A DNA stretch of 45,310 nt from an uncultured Faecalibacterium sp. (GTDB taxonomy: Bacteria > Bacillota > Clostridia > Oscillospirales > Ruminococcaceae), in the NCBI GenBank assembly GCA_934511465.1, contig CAKSWG010000016.1:1-45310 (forward strand), in the 5' to 3' direction. Of this stretch, positions 1-9,064 are shown in pieces. Made by a program: the position numbers and the translations under genes. Within the stretch, counting starts at the first letter, position 1; the number at the start of each line of letters is the position of its first letter. The notes beneath the pieces were generated by a model. That model was given only the letters and a program-made list of their open reading frames with translations, was not told the DNA's origin and ran no database searches.

Positions 1-2691
1 ACCCTGACCGTGCTTACCCACGATGTGAGCGGTGCCACGGTGCTGCTGGTGGAAAATGAGGATACCAACAAGGCGTTTGGCATCGGCTTTGGCACCTTCC
101 CGTCCGATGACACCGGCGTGTTCCACATTCTGGAGCACTCGGTGCTGGCAGGCAGCGAAAAATACCCGGTGACCTCGCCGTTCTTGCAGCTGCTCAAAAG
201 TAGCATGGCATCCTTCCTGAATGCGATGACCTTCCCGGATAAGACGGTCTACCCGTTCGCTACGCCCAATGAGACCGACTTCAAAAACCTGATGGATGTC
301 TACCTGAACGCGGTGTTCTGCCCGCTGGCTATGGTGGACAAGAGCGTGTTTGAGCAGGAGGGCTGGCACCGCAGTGCCGACGGCACCGTGAGCGGAGTGG
401 TGTACAACGAGATGCAGGGCGCTCTGGCTGCACCGGATGCTCAGTTGGAAAATGCACTGGAACGGGCCATGTTCCCGGATACGGCCTACGGCTTTGTTTC
501 CGGCGGCGACCCGGCCAGCATCCCGGCGCTGACCTATGAAAAGTATAAGCGGGTATATCACCGCCACTACAGCGCCGACAACTGCTGCATTACCCTCTAT
601 GGCAAAATGGATATGGCTGAAAAGCTGGAACTGCTGGACAGGGATTATCTTTCAAGAATGCCCAAGGGCACCAGCCGTCCGCAGCTGACCGTGCAGCACG
701 AGCAGGCGGGTGCCTGCGTGGAACTGCCCTACTATACCGAAAAACCGGAGCCGGACGAGGTGCAGTGTGCTCTGGCATGGTACACCGGTGCCTTTGCAGA
801 CCGGGAGCGGCAGCTGGGCGTGGAGATCCTGCTGGATGCCCTGCTTGGCACCAATCACTCCCCGCTGAAGGCGGCGTTGCTGGCCGAAAAGCTGGGTGCA
901 GATATTGACATTGGCTTTGACGACAGCACCCTGCAGCCGGTGCTGGAACTGGTGCTGCGCGGTGCCACCGAGGAGAGCGCCCGCAAGTTCGCTGCCGCTG
1001 TGCGCAAGGCGGTGGACGGCATCCTGACCGAGGGCATCCCGCAGGAACTGCTGTTGGCTTCGCTGAACGCAGCAGAGTTTGCATCGCTGGAGCGCCCGGG
1101 CACCCTGCCAGACGGCGTGCTGGATGCCATCAACGCTTCTACCGGCTGGCTGCACACCGGCGACCCCGCGCTGCTGCTGCACACGGACAGGCTGTTTGCT
1201 TCCCTGCGGGAAAAGATGGCCGATGGCTGGTTCAATGAGCTGCTGCATGAGCTGTTTGCACCGGCTCCGGTGCAGGTGGTGCAGGTGCCCACCCTGCCTA
1301 AAAAAGAGGAGGGCGAACCCATCCGCACCGACGGCAAGCTTGTGCTGGAGCACCCGCTGACCGTTGCCGACCTTGGCGACGGAGCAGGGACGGCCCCAGG
1401 CGAGCGGGAACTTCTGGCCGGGGCACAGCTGGTGCATCACCCTTCGGCAGGCAGCCTGTACCTGAACTTCTACTATGACCTTGGCAATGTGAAGCCCGAG
1501 GACATGCCGTATCTGGACCTGCTGACCGATGTGCTGGACGAGCTGGACAGCACCGAACACACCGCTCAGCAGCTGAACACTCTGCGCAGCACATGGCTGG
1601 GCGACAGCCGCACCCAGCTGGACATCTGGACCGGCCGTCAGGCGGGCGCGCCCTGCCATGCGAAGCTGAGCCTGTGCCTGTGCCTGCTGGAGCGCAGTCT
1701 GGATAAGGCCGTGGAGCTGGGCGGCGAGTGGCTGTATGATACCAAGCTCACCGGCCCGGTGGCCGAAGCTGCTTTTGCCCGGGTGCTGAGCCAGCAAAAG
1801 CTGAACATGGAGCAGCAGTTCATCCAGCAGGGCAACGTATACGCAGCCACCCGCGCCAGCGCGCATTACTCGGTAGATGGTGCGGTGAGCGAACGGTGCA
1901 GCGGCGTGAGTTATTATAAATTCCTGTGTGACCTGCTGGCAGGGGCCGACTGGGCCGCACTGGGCACAAAGCTGGACGCCCTGCGCACCGAGGTTTTGCA
2001 GCACGCACAGCTCACCGTGAGCCTGCACGGCAGTGCAGACGCCCTTGCAAAGCTGCGCAGCCTGCTGCCGGGCAGCCGCTTTGCGGCCCAAAACCGCGCC
2101 GAAGCAAAGCCTTATGCGGAGCCGCTGACGCCTCCGGTGGACGAGGCCTTTATCATTGACGGCGGCGTGAGCTACGACGTGCTGGTGTGGCCCATGGAGC
2201 GCCGCAGCGACCGCAAGGTGCTGGCCCGCGTGATGAGCTACGAATACCTGTGGCACAACATCCGTGAGGTGGGCGGCGCCTACGGCACCGGAATGCTCTC
2301 CTCGGATGGGGTGGAGTACCTGTACACCTACCGTGACCCCCATGTGAAGGAAAGCTACGAGACCTTTGCAAAAGGCCCGGCAGAGCTGGCAGCCCGGGAG
2401 TACACGGAAAAAGACCTGAACGACTTCATTGTGGGCACCGTGGCAAAGCTGGACACGCCCCGCAAGCCCCGCGCCGAAGCCCGGGAGCTGGACCGCCGGT
2501 ATTTCTGCGGCATCACGGACGAGATGATGGCTGCCGACCGCAAAGCTCTGTGCGCAGTGGACGCCGCTTTGCTGAAAGAACAGGCCGCAGAGCTTTCCGC
2601 CGCCATGGCGAACGGTGTGCGCGTGGCGTTTGGCAGCAAGGACGCAGTGGAAGCCGCAAAAGACCTGTTTGATACGGTGGAGACGCTGTAA
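1..2691 (+). CDS. M16C zinc metallopeptidase (PreP/insulinase type), 5' end missing
   Basis: Reading frame is open from base 1, so the start lies upstream; the GTG at 10 is unlikely to be the true start because the frame is already in the conserved N-terminal region. The inverted zinc motif HILEH lies about 40 residues in, followed by family blocks LAGSEKYPV, FLNAMTFPDKT and YPFATPNETDF, and the downstream NEMQG that supplies the third zinc ligand. About 896 residues are visible, close to the 950-1000 usual for the M16C (presequence protease/Hyp) family, so only a short N-terminal piece is missing. Family members are clam-shell peptidases that degrade unstructured peptides, in bacteria usually in the cytosol. 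No signal peptide can be judged. It is not co-transcribed with the next gene: a hairpin element and a terminator follow. Family assignment is firm; substrate unknown. Confidence 0.93.
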   Translation, partial: TLTVLTHDVSGATVLLVENEDTNKAFGIGFGTFPSDDTGVFHILEHSVLAGSEKYPVTSPFLQLLKSSMASFLNAMTFPDKTVYPFATPNETDFKNLMDVYLNAVFCPLAMVDKSVFEQEGWHRSADGTVSGVVYNEMQGALAAPDAQLENALERAMFPDTAYGFVSGGDPASIPALTYEKYKRVYHRHYSADNCCITLYGKMDMAEKLELLDRDYLSRMPKGTSRPQLTVQHEQAGACVELPYYTEKPEPDEVQCALAWYTGAFADRERQLGVEILLDALLGTNHSPLKAALLAEKLGADIDIGFDDSTLQPVLELVLRGATEESARKFAAAVRKAVDGILTEGIPQELLLASLNAAEFASLERPGTLPDGVLDAINASTGWLHTGDPALLLHTDRLFASLREKMADGWFNELLHELFAPAPVQVVQVPTLPKKEEGEPIRTDGKLVLEHPLTVADLGDGAGTAPGERELLAGAQLVHHPSAGSLYLNFYYDLGNVKPEDMPYLDLLTDVLDELDSTEHTAQQLNTLRSTWLGDSRTQLDIWTGRQAGAPCHAKLSLCLCLLERSLDKAVELGGEWLYDTKLTGPVAEAAFARVLSQQKLNMEQQFIQQGNVYAATRASAHYSVDGAVSERCSGVSYYKFLCDLLAGADWAALGTKLDALRTEVLQHAQLTVSLHGSADALAKLRSLLPGSRFAAQNRAEAKPYAEPLTPPVDEAFIIDGGVSYDVLVWPMERRSDRKVLARVMSYEYLWHNIREVGGAYGTGMLSSDGVEYLYTYRDPHVKESYETFAKGPAELAAREYTEKDLNDFIVGTVAKLDTPRKPRAEARELDRRYFCGITDEMMAADRKALCAVDAALLKEQAAELSAAMANGVRVAFGSKDAVEAAKDLFDTVETL

Positions 2692-2723
2692 AGGATGAAG
2701 GGAAGGGCCAGTGTGCCGGTAGC

Positions 2724-2805
2724 TTTCTCCTCGGACAGCCCGGGACCCAAGTCTCGCCCCAGCGCTTTGCGCCGGGGCCCCACCTCCCGGAAGTCCTCGG
2801 AGAAA
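2724..2805. repeat. Long imperfect hairpin, REP-like intergenic element
   Basis: The GC-rich spacer after the peptidase gene folds on itself. TTTCTCC (2724-2730) pairs with GGAGAAA (2799-2805), GGAC with GTCC, CCGGGA with TCCCGG, and CCCCAGCGC with GCGCCGGGG around a TTT loop. There is no T-tract, so it is not a simple terminator. It could be a repetitive extragenic palindrome or an mRNA 3'-end stabiliser. Confidence 0.5.
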
Positions 2806-2858
2806 CTCCCGGCCCGCTGACCGGACGCATCTGCTGAACTGCCTACTGCAAAAGTATA

Positions 2859-2907
2859 AAAAGTGCCTGATGATACGAAAAATATCGTCGGGTACTTTTG
2901 CTTTTTG
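2859..2907 (+). terminator. Rho-independent terminator after the M16C peptidase
   Basis: A 17-bp stem (2859-2875 with 2883-2899, three G-U pairs, loop of 7) is followed by GCTTTTT. It separates the peptidase gene from the mgtE promoter just downstream. Confidence 0.75.
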
Positions 2908-2937
2908 TAAAGAAACGGAAAAATTTTAAAAGCAGGG

Positions 2938-2966
2938 TTGACGCGGCGCACAGGGCGTGGTAAAGT
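2938..2966 (+). promoter_or_regulatory. Sigma-70 type promoter for mgtE
   Basis: TTGACG (2938-2943), 17-bp spacer, TAAAGT (2961-2966). Transcription from here would give a leader of about 385 nt before the mgtE start. Confidence 0.7.
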
Positions 2967-2971
2967 AATGG

Positions 2972-3357
2972 GCGGAAAACACGGAAATGCTTTTCACAAT
3001 ACAGAAACGAGGTGGTTTTGTCATGGAACCTGCTGGCAGTAGCAGCAGCCTTTCTCCCCGATCATTCAATACGATGGCAGCCGCCGTTTCTGTTTTGTGC
3101 GGGCCTTGCTGTGTGTGACTGCGCACGGCTTGTGTTTGCATTTCCTTTAAAAGAAGAAACGAGAGCTGCCAACCTTGGAAGCTGCTTTCATAACCATTTC
3201 ACATCGCCTGAGCGGCCTTTTTGCCCGCATACTGCGTTGCTTTCCCTTGCAATCCGTCAGGATTGCTGCGGAAAATCGCCTTTTCTGCTGGCAAAAATTC
3301 TCGCCCATTCGACGCACGCTGGCTATGAAAACAGCTTCAAAAAGGAGGCAGTTTTTT
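2972..3357 (+). promoter_or_regulatory. Long 5' leader of mgtE
   Basis: About 385 nt between the promoter and mgtE contain no long gene. It holds a small ORF with a good ribosome binding site (3023-3118) and a perfect 7-bp hairpin GCAATCC/GGATTGC with a 4-nt loop (3249-3266). The conserved blocks of the M-box magnesium riboswitch were not recognised. A magnesium-responsive attenuator working through the small ORF is possible but unproven. Confidence 0.4.
3023..3118 (+). CDS. Possible 31-aa leader peptide upstream of mgtE
   Basis: ATG at 3023 stands 7 nt after GAGGTGG (3009-3015) and reads 31 codons to TGA at 3116. The product begins MEPAGSSSSLSPRSF and ends in a Cys-rich tail (C at positions 26, 29 and 30). 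It matches no family I know. Short peptides of unusual composition in leaders of magnesium transporter genes can act as translation-coupled sensors (MgtL-type in enterobacteria), but that is an analogy. Its position in a long leader with an excellent RBS is the only support. Confidence 0.35.
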   Translation: MEPAGSSSSLSPRSFNTMAAAVSVLCGPCCV

Positions 3358-4719
3358 ATGTCTGAAATTTCGATCGATACCCTCAAGACCATGTTGGCAA
3401 ACCTTGATGATGCCAAAAAATACCAGAGCCTGCGGGATGTGATGGAGACCCTGCCTGCGCCGGACCTTGCCGCTGTGTTCGAGGACCTGCCCGCCGAGAA
3501 ACTCCCGGTGCTGTTCCGCCTGTGCCCCAAAGACCTTGCGGCGGATGTGTTTACAGAGCTGACGCCCGAGACCCAGCAAAAGCTCATTGACGGCCTGACC
3601 GATACCGAGCTGAAGGCGGTGGTGGACGAGCTGTTTGTGGACGATGCCACGGACCTTGTGGAGGAGATGCCTGCGAATGTGGTCAAGCGCATCCTGAGTC
3701 AGGCTGATCCTGCTACCCGCCGGATGATCAACGAGCTGCTCAAGTACCCGGAGGATTCCGCCGGCGGCGTGATGACCACCGAGTTCATGGAGCTGCGCCC
3801 GGACATGACTGTGGCGCAGGCCATGGAGGCGATCCGGGAAAACGGCTTTGATAAAGAGACCATCAACAACTGCTACGTGACCGACGGCAGCCGCAAACTG
3901 GTGGGTGTGGTGTCTCTGCGGGCACTGGTGCTGGCCAAGGACACCGCAGAGCCCATCCAGAGCCTGATGGACGCCAATGTGGTGAGCGTGAGCACCACCA
4001 CCGATCAGGAGGATGTTTCCAATCTGTTTGAAAAATATGGCTTCCTTGCTGTGCCCGTGGTGGACGCCGAAAACCGGCTGGTGGGCATCGTGACCATTGA
4101 CGATGCCATCAGCATCTTGCAGGATGAGGCCAGCGAGGATATCGCAAAGATGAACGCCATCGGCCCCTCCGACAAGCCCTACTTCAAGCAGAGCATGTGG
4201 GACCTGTACAAGAGCCGTGCACCGTGGCTGCTGTTTTTGATGATCAGCGCAACCTTCTCCAGTCTGGTCATCCGGGGCTATGAGGATGCACTGGCCGCCG
4301 TGACCGTGCTGACCGCCTACATCCCCATGCTGACCGACGCAGGCGGCAACGCGGGCAGCCAGAGCACCTCCACCATCATCCGCGGCATGGCGGTAGGCGA
4401 CATCCGGCCCCGCGATCTGCCCCGCATCCTGTGGCGCGAGAGCCGCGTGGCCCTGCTGTGCGGCGGCACGCTGGCCGTGTGCAACTTTGTAAAGATGCTG
4501 CTACTGGACCGCATTGCGGCCCCGGTGGCGCTGGTGGTGTGCCTGACGCTGATCTGCACCGTGCTGCTTTCGCAGCTCATCGGCGGCATTCTGCCGGTGG
4601 CGGCAGAAAAGCTGCACGTAGACCCTGCCGTGATGGCTTCGCCCCTGATCACCACCATTGTGGATACCACCACGCTGCTGATCTACTTCAACGTGGCAAA
4701 GGCGCTGCTGCATCTGTAA
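3358..4719 (+). CDS. mgtE: Magnesium transporter MgtE
   Basis: The 453-aa protein has the full MgtE layout: an N-terminal helical MgtE_N domain (about 1-125), two CBS domains (about 130-255) and a C-terminal membrane domain with five helices (about 285-453) carrying the pore signature around PMLTDAGGNAGSQS. MgtE is a homodimeric Mg2+ channel whose cytosolic N and CBS domains close the pore when cytosolic Mg2+ is high. I chose the ATG at 3358 because AAAGGAGG lies 11-18 nt upstream and the protein then starts MSEISIDTLKTM, as in relatives; the frame stays open further upstream but without family similarity. It is monocistronic, between its own promoter and a strong terminator. Confidence 0.95.
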   Translation: MSEISIDTLKTMLANLDDAKKYQSLRDVMETLPAPDLAAVFEDLPAEKLPVLFRLCPKDLAADVFTELTPETQQKLIDGLTDTELKAVVDELFVDDATDLVEEMPANVVKRILSQADPATRRMINELLKYPEDSAGGVMTTEFMELRPDMTVAQAMEAIRENGFDKETINNCYVTDGSRKLVGVVSLRALVLAKDTAEPIQSLMDANVVSVSTTTDQEDVSNLFEKYGFLAVPVVDAENRLVGIVTIDDAISILQDEASEDIAKMNAIGPSDKPYFKQSMWDLYKSRAPWLLFLMISATFSSLVIRGYEDALAAVTVLTAYIPMLTDAGGNAGSQSTSTIIRGMAVGDIRPRDLPRILWRESRVALLCGGTLAVCNFVKMLLLDRIAAPVALVVCLTLICTVLLSQLIGGILPVAAEKLHVDPAVMASPLITTIVDTTTLLIYFNVAKALLHL

Positions 4720-4734
4720 AATTGAATGGGACGG

Positions 4735-4771
4735 AACGCCCGGAGGCCCTATGCGGCTTCCGGGCGTTTTT
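4735..4771 (+). terminator. Terminator after mgtE
   Basis: AACGCCCGGA pairs with TCCGGGCGTT, the stem extends through GGCC/GGCT, and TTTTT follows. Confidence 0.88.
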
Positions 4772-4861
4772 GCGCCGGAACGGCACCGGGAACGACAGAT
4801 CCGTTGCGGAAATTTGCGGGAAAAGACGAAAAAATGCAGAAAGACGGGAATGAACTATTTC

Positions 4862-4876
4862 TGAAAAGATTTTTCA
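4862..4876. promoter_or_regulatory. Operator-like palindrome upstream of mglB
   Basis: TGAAAAGATTTTTCA is a perfect 6-bp inverted repeat around a 3-nt centre. It matches the 13-bp motif found three times between the nan operon and its RpiR regulator (37173, 37335, 37367). It lies about 210 bp upstream of the mglB -35 box, so its role is uncertain. The rest of the mgtE-mglB gap (4772-5087) is AT-rich with no gene. Confidence 0.4.
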
Positions 4877-5087
4877 AAATATACAAGAAACAAAAAACAC
4901 CGCAAAACGGGGCCATGCAACATTTTGTAATCTTTTTGAAAGAAAAATGACACATCCTTTTTGCATTTATCCAACGGTTGCAAAAGCATGAAAAATTGTG
5001 ATGCTTCGCGAAAAGAAATCGTCGGCGAGAAAAACCATTTGTTGAAATAGCACAAAACAAATCCATCAATCTTGTGAACTTGTTCTC

Positions 5088-5117
5088 TTGCACAGGGGGG
5101 CTCTGCAAGGGTATAAT
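5088..5117 (+). promoter_or_regulatory. Promoter of the mglBAC operon
   Basis: TTGCAC (5088-5093), 18-bp spacer, perfect TATAAT (5112-5117), about 75 nt ahead of the mglB start. Confidence 0.75.
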
Positions 5118-5193
5118 ACGAACAGGAATTACAGGTGCATGCAAGATTGCTCCTGTGTAAATGCTGAGATACGAAATGAAGGAGAACACTATT

Positions 5194-6246
5194 ATGAAAA
5201 TGATTTCTCGCCGTGACTTCCTGAAGGCATCCGCTGTTGTTGGCGCAACTGCTGCCATGACCGCCTGCGGCGGCTCTTCCAGCACCTCTACCGCAGCTTC
5301 TTCTGTGGCCGCATCTTCCGCTGCTGCTTCCAGCGCTGCTGCAACCAACGGCTCCGCAAACATCGGCGTGTGCATCTATCAGTTTGCTGATAACTTCATG
5401 ACCCTGTACCGCACCGATCTGGAAGAGTACCTGAAGGATATGGGCTACTCCGTCACCATCATGGACGGCAAGAACGACCAGAACACCCAGACCGAGCAGA
5501 TCAACACCTTCCTGCAGCAGGGCGTGGACGTGCTGGTCATCAACCCTGTCCAGACCACTTCCGCTCAGACCATCGTTGACACCGTTTCTCCCTCCGGCAC
5601 TCCCATCGTGTTCATCAACCGTGAGCCCGACAAGAGCGTTCTGGACTCCTATGCAGACAAGTGCTGCTACGTTGGTGCTGACGCACGTCAGTCCGGTACT
5701 TATCAGGGCGAGCTGATCCTGGAGACCGAGACTCAGGGCGATATCAACGGCGACGGCAAGATCACCTACATTATGTGCAAGGGCGACCCCGAGAACATCG
5801 ATGCTCAGTACCGCACCGAGTACTCCATCAAGGCTCTGACCGATGCAGGCAAGGAAGTGGAGTGCCTGTACGAGTATCTGGACAACTGGGACCAGACCAC
5901 CGCTCAGCAGGACGTTGCAAACGCTCTGTCTCAGTACGGCGATAAGATCGAAGTTGTGTTCTGCAACAACGATGCAATGGCACTGGGTGCTTTGCAGTCC
6001 ATCCAGCAGGCTGGCCGCACCGTGGGCAAGGACATCTATCTGGTTGGCGTTGATGCACTGGCAGAGGCAGTTCAGGACGTTCTGGACGGCAACATGACCG
6101 GTACCGTGCTGAACGACGACGTGGGTCAGGCTACCGCAGCTGCTGAGGCTACCAAGCTGTACGTCGAGGGCTCCAAGGTGGAGCAGTACTACTGGGTCGA
6201 CTATGTGAAGGTGACCAAGGACAACGCTTCCAGCTACGTGAAGTAA
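5194..6246 (+). CDS. mglB: Galactose/glucose ABC transporter substrate-binding lipoprotein
   Basis: A 350-aa periplasmic-binding-type protein of the MglB family. The leader carries SRRDFLK, a twin-arginine-like motif, then a hydrophobic stretch and the lipobox MTAC, then a Ser/Ala/Thr-rich linker to about residue 55. The mature part shows MglB hallmarks: the calcium loop DINGDGKI, then CNNDAMALGA, VGVDALAEAV and GTVLND. In E. coli MglB these regions bind Ca2+, D-galactose and D-glucose. ATG at 5194 is chosen because AAGGAG lies 9 nt upstream and it gives the normal leader; the upstream in-frame ATG at 5161 would add 11 residues before it. First gene of mglBAC; a hairpin after it may keep the binding protein more abundant than the membrane parts. 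Exact sugar is inferred. Confidence 0.93.
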   Translation: MKMISRRDFLKASAVVGATAAMTACGGSSSTSTAASSVAASSAAASSAAATNGSANIGVCIYQFADNFMTLYRTDLEEYLKDMGYSVTIMDGKNDQNTQTEQINTFLQQGVDVLVINPVQTTSAQTIVDTVSPSGTPIVFINREPDKSVLDSYADKCCYVGADARQSGTYQGELILETETQGDINGDGKITYIMCKGDPENIDAQYRTEYSIKALTDAGKEVECLYEYLDNWDQTTAQQDVANALSQYGDKIEVVFCNNDAMALGALQSIQQAGRTVGKDIYLVGVDALAEAVQDVLDGNMTGTVLNDDVGQATAAAEATKLYVEGSKVEQYYWVDYVKVTKDNASSYVK

Positions 6247-6312
6247 GACCGAAGTTCCCTGAAACAATGCAAGGTGCGCAGTGGACCTTGACGGCTTGAA
6301 CAAAGCTATAAA

Positions 6313-6355
6313 GCGCGTGCGTGCGAGAAATACTCTCCGCGCACGCGCCTTATTT
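6313..6355 (+). terminator. Intra-operon attenuator hairpin between mglB and mglA
   Basis: GCGCGTGCGTG (6313-6323) pairs with CGCGCACGCGC (6338-6348), followed by CTTATTTT. The weak T-tract suggests partial termination or 3'-end protection of the mglB message, a common feature after binding-protein genes. Confidence 0.65.
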
Positions 6356-6409
6356 TGAAAATAAGGTTTTTCTGCGGCCTGATAATAAACGACAAGGAGG
6401 CTCTGCGGA

Positions 6410-7948
6410 ATGTCAGAATACCGTCTGGTAATGAAAGGCGTGGTCAAGACCTTCCCCGGCGTCAAAGCGCTGGATCACGCCCAGTTGGAGCTTCGCCCCG
6501 GTAAGGTCATGGCGCTGATGGGTGAAAACGGCGCCGGTAAGTCCACACTGATGAAATGCATGTTTGGCATTTACAAGATGGACGAGGGCGAAATTGAATA
6601 CGAGGGCGAAAAAGTTACCATCACCACCCCTCTGGATGCACTGAACCGCGGCATTGCCATGGTGCATCAGGAACTGCAGCCGATCCCGGCACGTACTGTG
6701 GCCGAGAACATCTGGCTGGGCCGCTACCCCACCAAAAAGTACGGTCCTGTTACGGTGGTGGATCACGCCAAAATGTACAAGGATACGGAGGAGCTGCTGA
6801 AAAAGCTGAAGCTGGAGATCAATCCCCATGCAAAGCTTGGCTCTCTGAGCATCGCACAGATGCAGATGGTGGAAATTGCAAAGGCTGTTTCCGCAAACTG
6901 CAAGGTGCTGATCCTGGACGAGCCCACTTCCTCGCTGACCGCAAACGAAGTTGAGTCGCTGTTCCGCATCATGCGCGAGCTGAAGGCTCTGGGCGTGGCA
7001 CTGGTCTATATCAGCCACAAGATGGACGAGATCAAGGTGATCGCGGACGAAGTCACCATCATGCGCGATGGCCAGTACATCGGTAAGTGGGACGTTGCCA
7101 ACATGACCAAGGAAGAGATCATTGCAAAGATGGTCGGCCGTGAGCTGTCGAACCTGTATCCCCCGCTGGAGAACCATCCCTCGGACGAGGTCATGATGAA
7201 GGTGGAGGACTTTACCTCCATCCATCCGCGTTCCTTCCGCCACTGCAGCTTCGAGGTCAAAAAAGGCGAGATCCTGGGCGTGGCCGGTCTGGTGGGCGCA
7301 CAGCGCACCGAGCTGATGGAAGGCATCTTCGGCCTGCGTGCCCATACCTCCGGTAAGGTGTGGATCAAGGGCGAAGAGGTGAACATCAAGCAGCCCCGCG
7401 ACGCCATCCAGAAGAGCGTGGCTCTGCTGACCGAGGACCGCCGTGCCACTGGCATCATGGGTGTGCTGAGTGTTGCGGATAACATCTCCATTGCATCGCT
7501 GGATGCCCTGCGCAAGGGCCCCATCATGCTGGACAACAAGAAGATCCTGGATCTGGTGGCTACCAACAAGGAAAAAATGGCCATCAAGGTGCCCAGCCCC
7601 AAGACCCAGATCAAGAGCCTTTCCGGCGGCAACCAGCAGAAGGTGCTGATCGCCCGCTGGCTGGCCAACAACCCCGATGTGCTCATTCTGGACGAGCCTA
7701 CCCGCGGCATCGACGTCGGTGCAAAGTATGAAATTTACTGCATCATCGCCGATCTGGCCAAGCAGGGCAAGAGCATTATCATGATCTCCTCCGAAATGAG
7801 CGAGATCATTGGTATGTCCAACCGTGTCATGGTCATGTGCGATGGCCGCATCACCGGCTTTATCGACGGCAAGGACGCTACGCAGGAAAACATCATGGCA
7901 CTGGCTACCCAGTTCGAGACCGCACCCACCGCTGCGGCAAATCAGTAA
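6410..7948 (+). CDS. mglA: Galactose/glucose ABC transporter, double ATPase subunit
   Basis: A 512-aa fusion of two ABC ATPase domains, typical of the RbsA/MglA (CUT2) class. Domain 1 has Walker A GENGAGKS (38-45), signature LSIAQMQMVEIAKA and Walker B VLILDEPTSSL. Domain 2 has the degenerate Walker A region GLVGAQRTELMEG usual for this class, a standard signature LSGGNQQKVLIARWL and Walker B LILDEPTRGIDVGAKYEIY. It powers uptake through MglC. Start ATG has AAGGAGG 9 nt upstream. Co-transcribed with mglB before and mglC 18 nt after. Confidence 0.95.
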   Translation: MSEYRLVMKGVVKTFPGVKALDHAQLELRPGKVMALMGENGAGKSTLMKCMFGIYKMDEGEIEYEGEKVTITTPLDALNRGIAMVHQELQPIPARTVAENIWLGRYPTKKYGPVTVVDHAKMYKDTEELLKKLKLEINPHAKLGSLSIAQMQMVEIAKAVSANCKVLILDEPTSSLTANEVESLFRIMRELKALGVALVYISHKMDEIKVIADEVTIMRDGQYIGKWDVANMTKEEIIAKMVGRELSNLYPPLENHPSDEVMMKVEDFTSIHPRSFRHCSFEVKKGEILGVAGLVGAQRTELMEGIFGLRAHTSGKVWIKGEEVNIKQPRDAIQKSVALLTEDRRATGIMGVLSVADNISIASLDALRKGPIMLDNKKILDLVATNKEKMAIKVPSPKTQIKSLSGGNQQKVLIARWLANNPDVLILDEPTRGIDVGAKYEIYCIIADLAKQGKSIIMISSEMSEIIGMSNRVMVMCDGRITGFIDGKDATQENIMALATQFETAPTAAANQ

Positions 7949-7966
7949 ATAAGGAGGCTGTCTATC

Positions 7967-8965
7967 GTGGAAGCTACCAAAAAATTGAATGGCAAGGCTG
8001 TGGGCAAGTGGCTCAGCAACAACGCCATTATTATGATGATGCTGGCCATCACTCTGATCGTTGGCATCATGCACCCCAACTTCTTCTCCGGCACCAACAT
8101 GATCAACCTGTTCAAGAACGTGTCCATCCGCTACATCATCGCGCTGGGCATTTCCGGCTGCCTGATCACCACCGGTAACGACCTGTCCGCTGGCCGTCTG
8201 GCTGGTTTTGCCGCCTGCCTTGCCTGCATTTTTGCGCAGACCGAAGGCGCTTCCGGCAAGTTCTACCCCAATATGCCCACCCTGTCCACCCCCGTGGTGT
8301 TCATTCTGGTCATTGCCATCTGCGCCATCGTGGGTCTGTGCAACGGTCTGGTGGTCAGCTACCTGAAGGTGCAGCCCTTCATTGCTACCTTGGGTATGCA
8401 GCAGGTGGTCTACGGTATCTGCCTTGTGTACACCGGCGGTACCCCCATCGGCTCTTTGAACAAAAACTTCACCTCTCTGGCCTCCAACACCATCATCGGT
8501 GTGCCTGTGCTGATCTGGATCGCACTGGTGGTGGCCGCATGCTTCTGGTTCCTGTACAACAAGACCCGCCACGGCAAGTACATGTACGCCATCGGCGGCA
8601 ACGAAGCTGCTGCTGAGGTGGCCGGTGTCAACGTGCACGCTACCAAGATCCGCATCTACATCCTGGCCTCCTGCATGTTCGGTCTGGCAGGCTGCCTGCT
8701 GGCTGCAAAGTCCGGCGGCGCATCCGTCAACACTGCAATGGGCTATGAGCTGGACGCCATCGCAGCCTGCACCATCGGCGGTGTTTCCACCACCGGCGGC
8801 GTCGGCACCGTGCCCGGCGTTCTGGTCGGCGTTCTGGTCTTTGAGCTGATGAAGGTTGCTTTGCAGTTCATGAACGTGAACTCTTCCTACACCTACATCG
8901 TTCAGGGCTTGGTCATCATTGTGGCTGTGGCCATCGATATCCGCAAGTATCTGGCAAAGAAGTAA
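7967..8965 (+). CDS. mglC: Galactose/glucose ABC transporter permease
   Basis: A 332-aa integral membrane protein of the CUT2 permease family (BPD_transp_2) with about 8-10 hydrophobic helices. It carries the cytoplasmic loop YAIGGNEAAAEVAGVNVHATKIRIYILASCMFGLAG in segments that match MglC/RbsC permeases. The start is GTG at 7967 (VEATKKLNG), with AAGGAGG 9 nt upstream; no ATG fits. It is the last gene of the mgl operon, followed by a terminator. Confidence 0.94.
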   Translation: MEATKKLNGKAVGKWLSNNAIIMMMLAITLIVGIMHPNFFSGTNMINLFKNVSIRYIIALGISGCLITTGNDLSAGRLAGFAACLACIFAQTEGASGKFYPNMPTLSTPVVFILVIAICAIVGLCNGLVVSYLKVQPFIATLGMQQVVYGICLVYTGGTPIGSLNKNFTSLASNTIIGVPVLIWIALVVAACFWFLYNKTRHGKYMYAIGGNEAAAEVAGVNVHATKIRIYILASCMFGLAGCLLAAKSGGASVNTAMGYELDAIAACTIGGVSTTGGVGTVPGVLVGVLVFELMKVALQFMNVNSSYTYIVQGLVIIVAVAIDIRKYLAKK

Positions 8966-8978
8966 GAGTTTTTTCTGT

Positions 8979-9015
8979 GGGTCGTCTGCTTTTGGGCAGG
9001 CGGCCCGCTTTTTTT
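8979..9015 (+). terminator. Terminator of the mgl operon
   Basis: GGGTCGTCTGC pairs with GCAGGCGGCCC (two G-U pairs), followed by GCTTTTTTT. Confidence 0.85.
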
Positions 9016-9028
9016 ATCTGCATTTGTG

Positions 9029-9037
9029 TGGTATCAT
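9029..9037 (+). promoter_or_regulatory. Extended -10 promoter of the small coiled-coil protein gene
   Basis: TGGTATCAT is a TGN-TATNAT extended -10 element 28 nt before the start codon; no clear -35 is seen. Confidence 0.4.
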
Positions 9038-9064
9038 AAGAAAAACACCATCAGGAGGTACGTT

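Noticed and set aside
2972..3357. M-box or ykoY-type riboswitch ahead of mgtE
   Set aside because: I could not find the conserved blocks of either class; a covariance-model search would decide.
6413..8638. 741-codon minus-strand frame opposite mglA and mglC
   Set aside because: Antisense to conserved ABC genes; no start signal or known domain.
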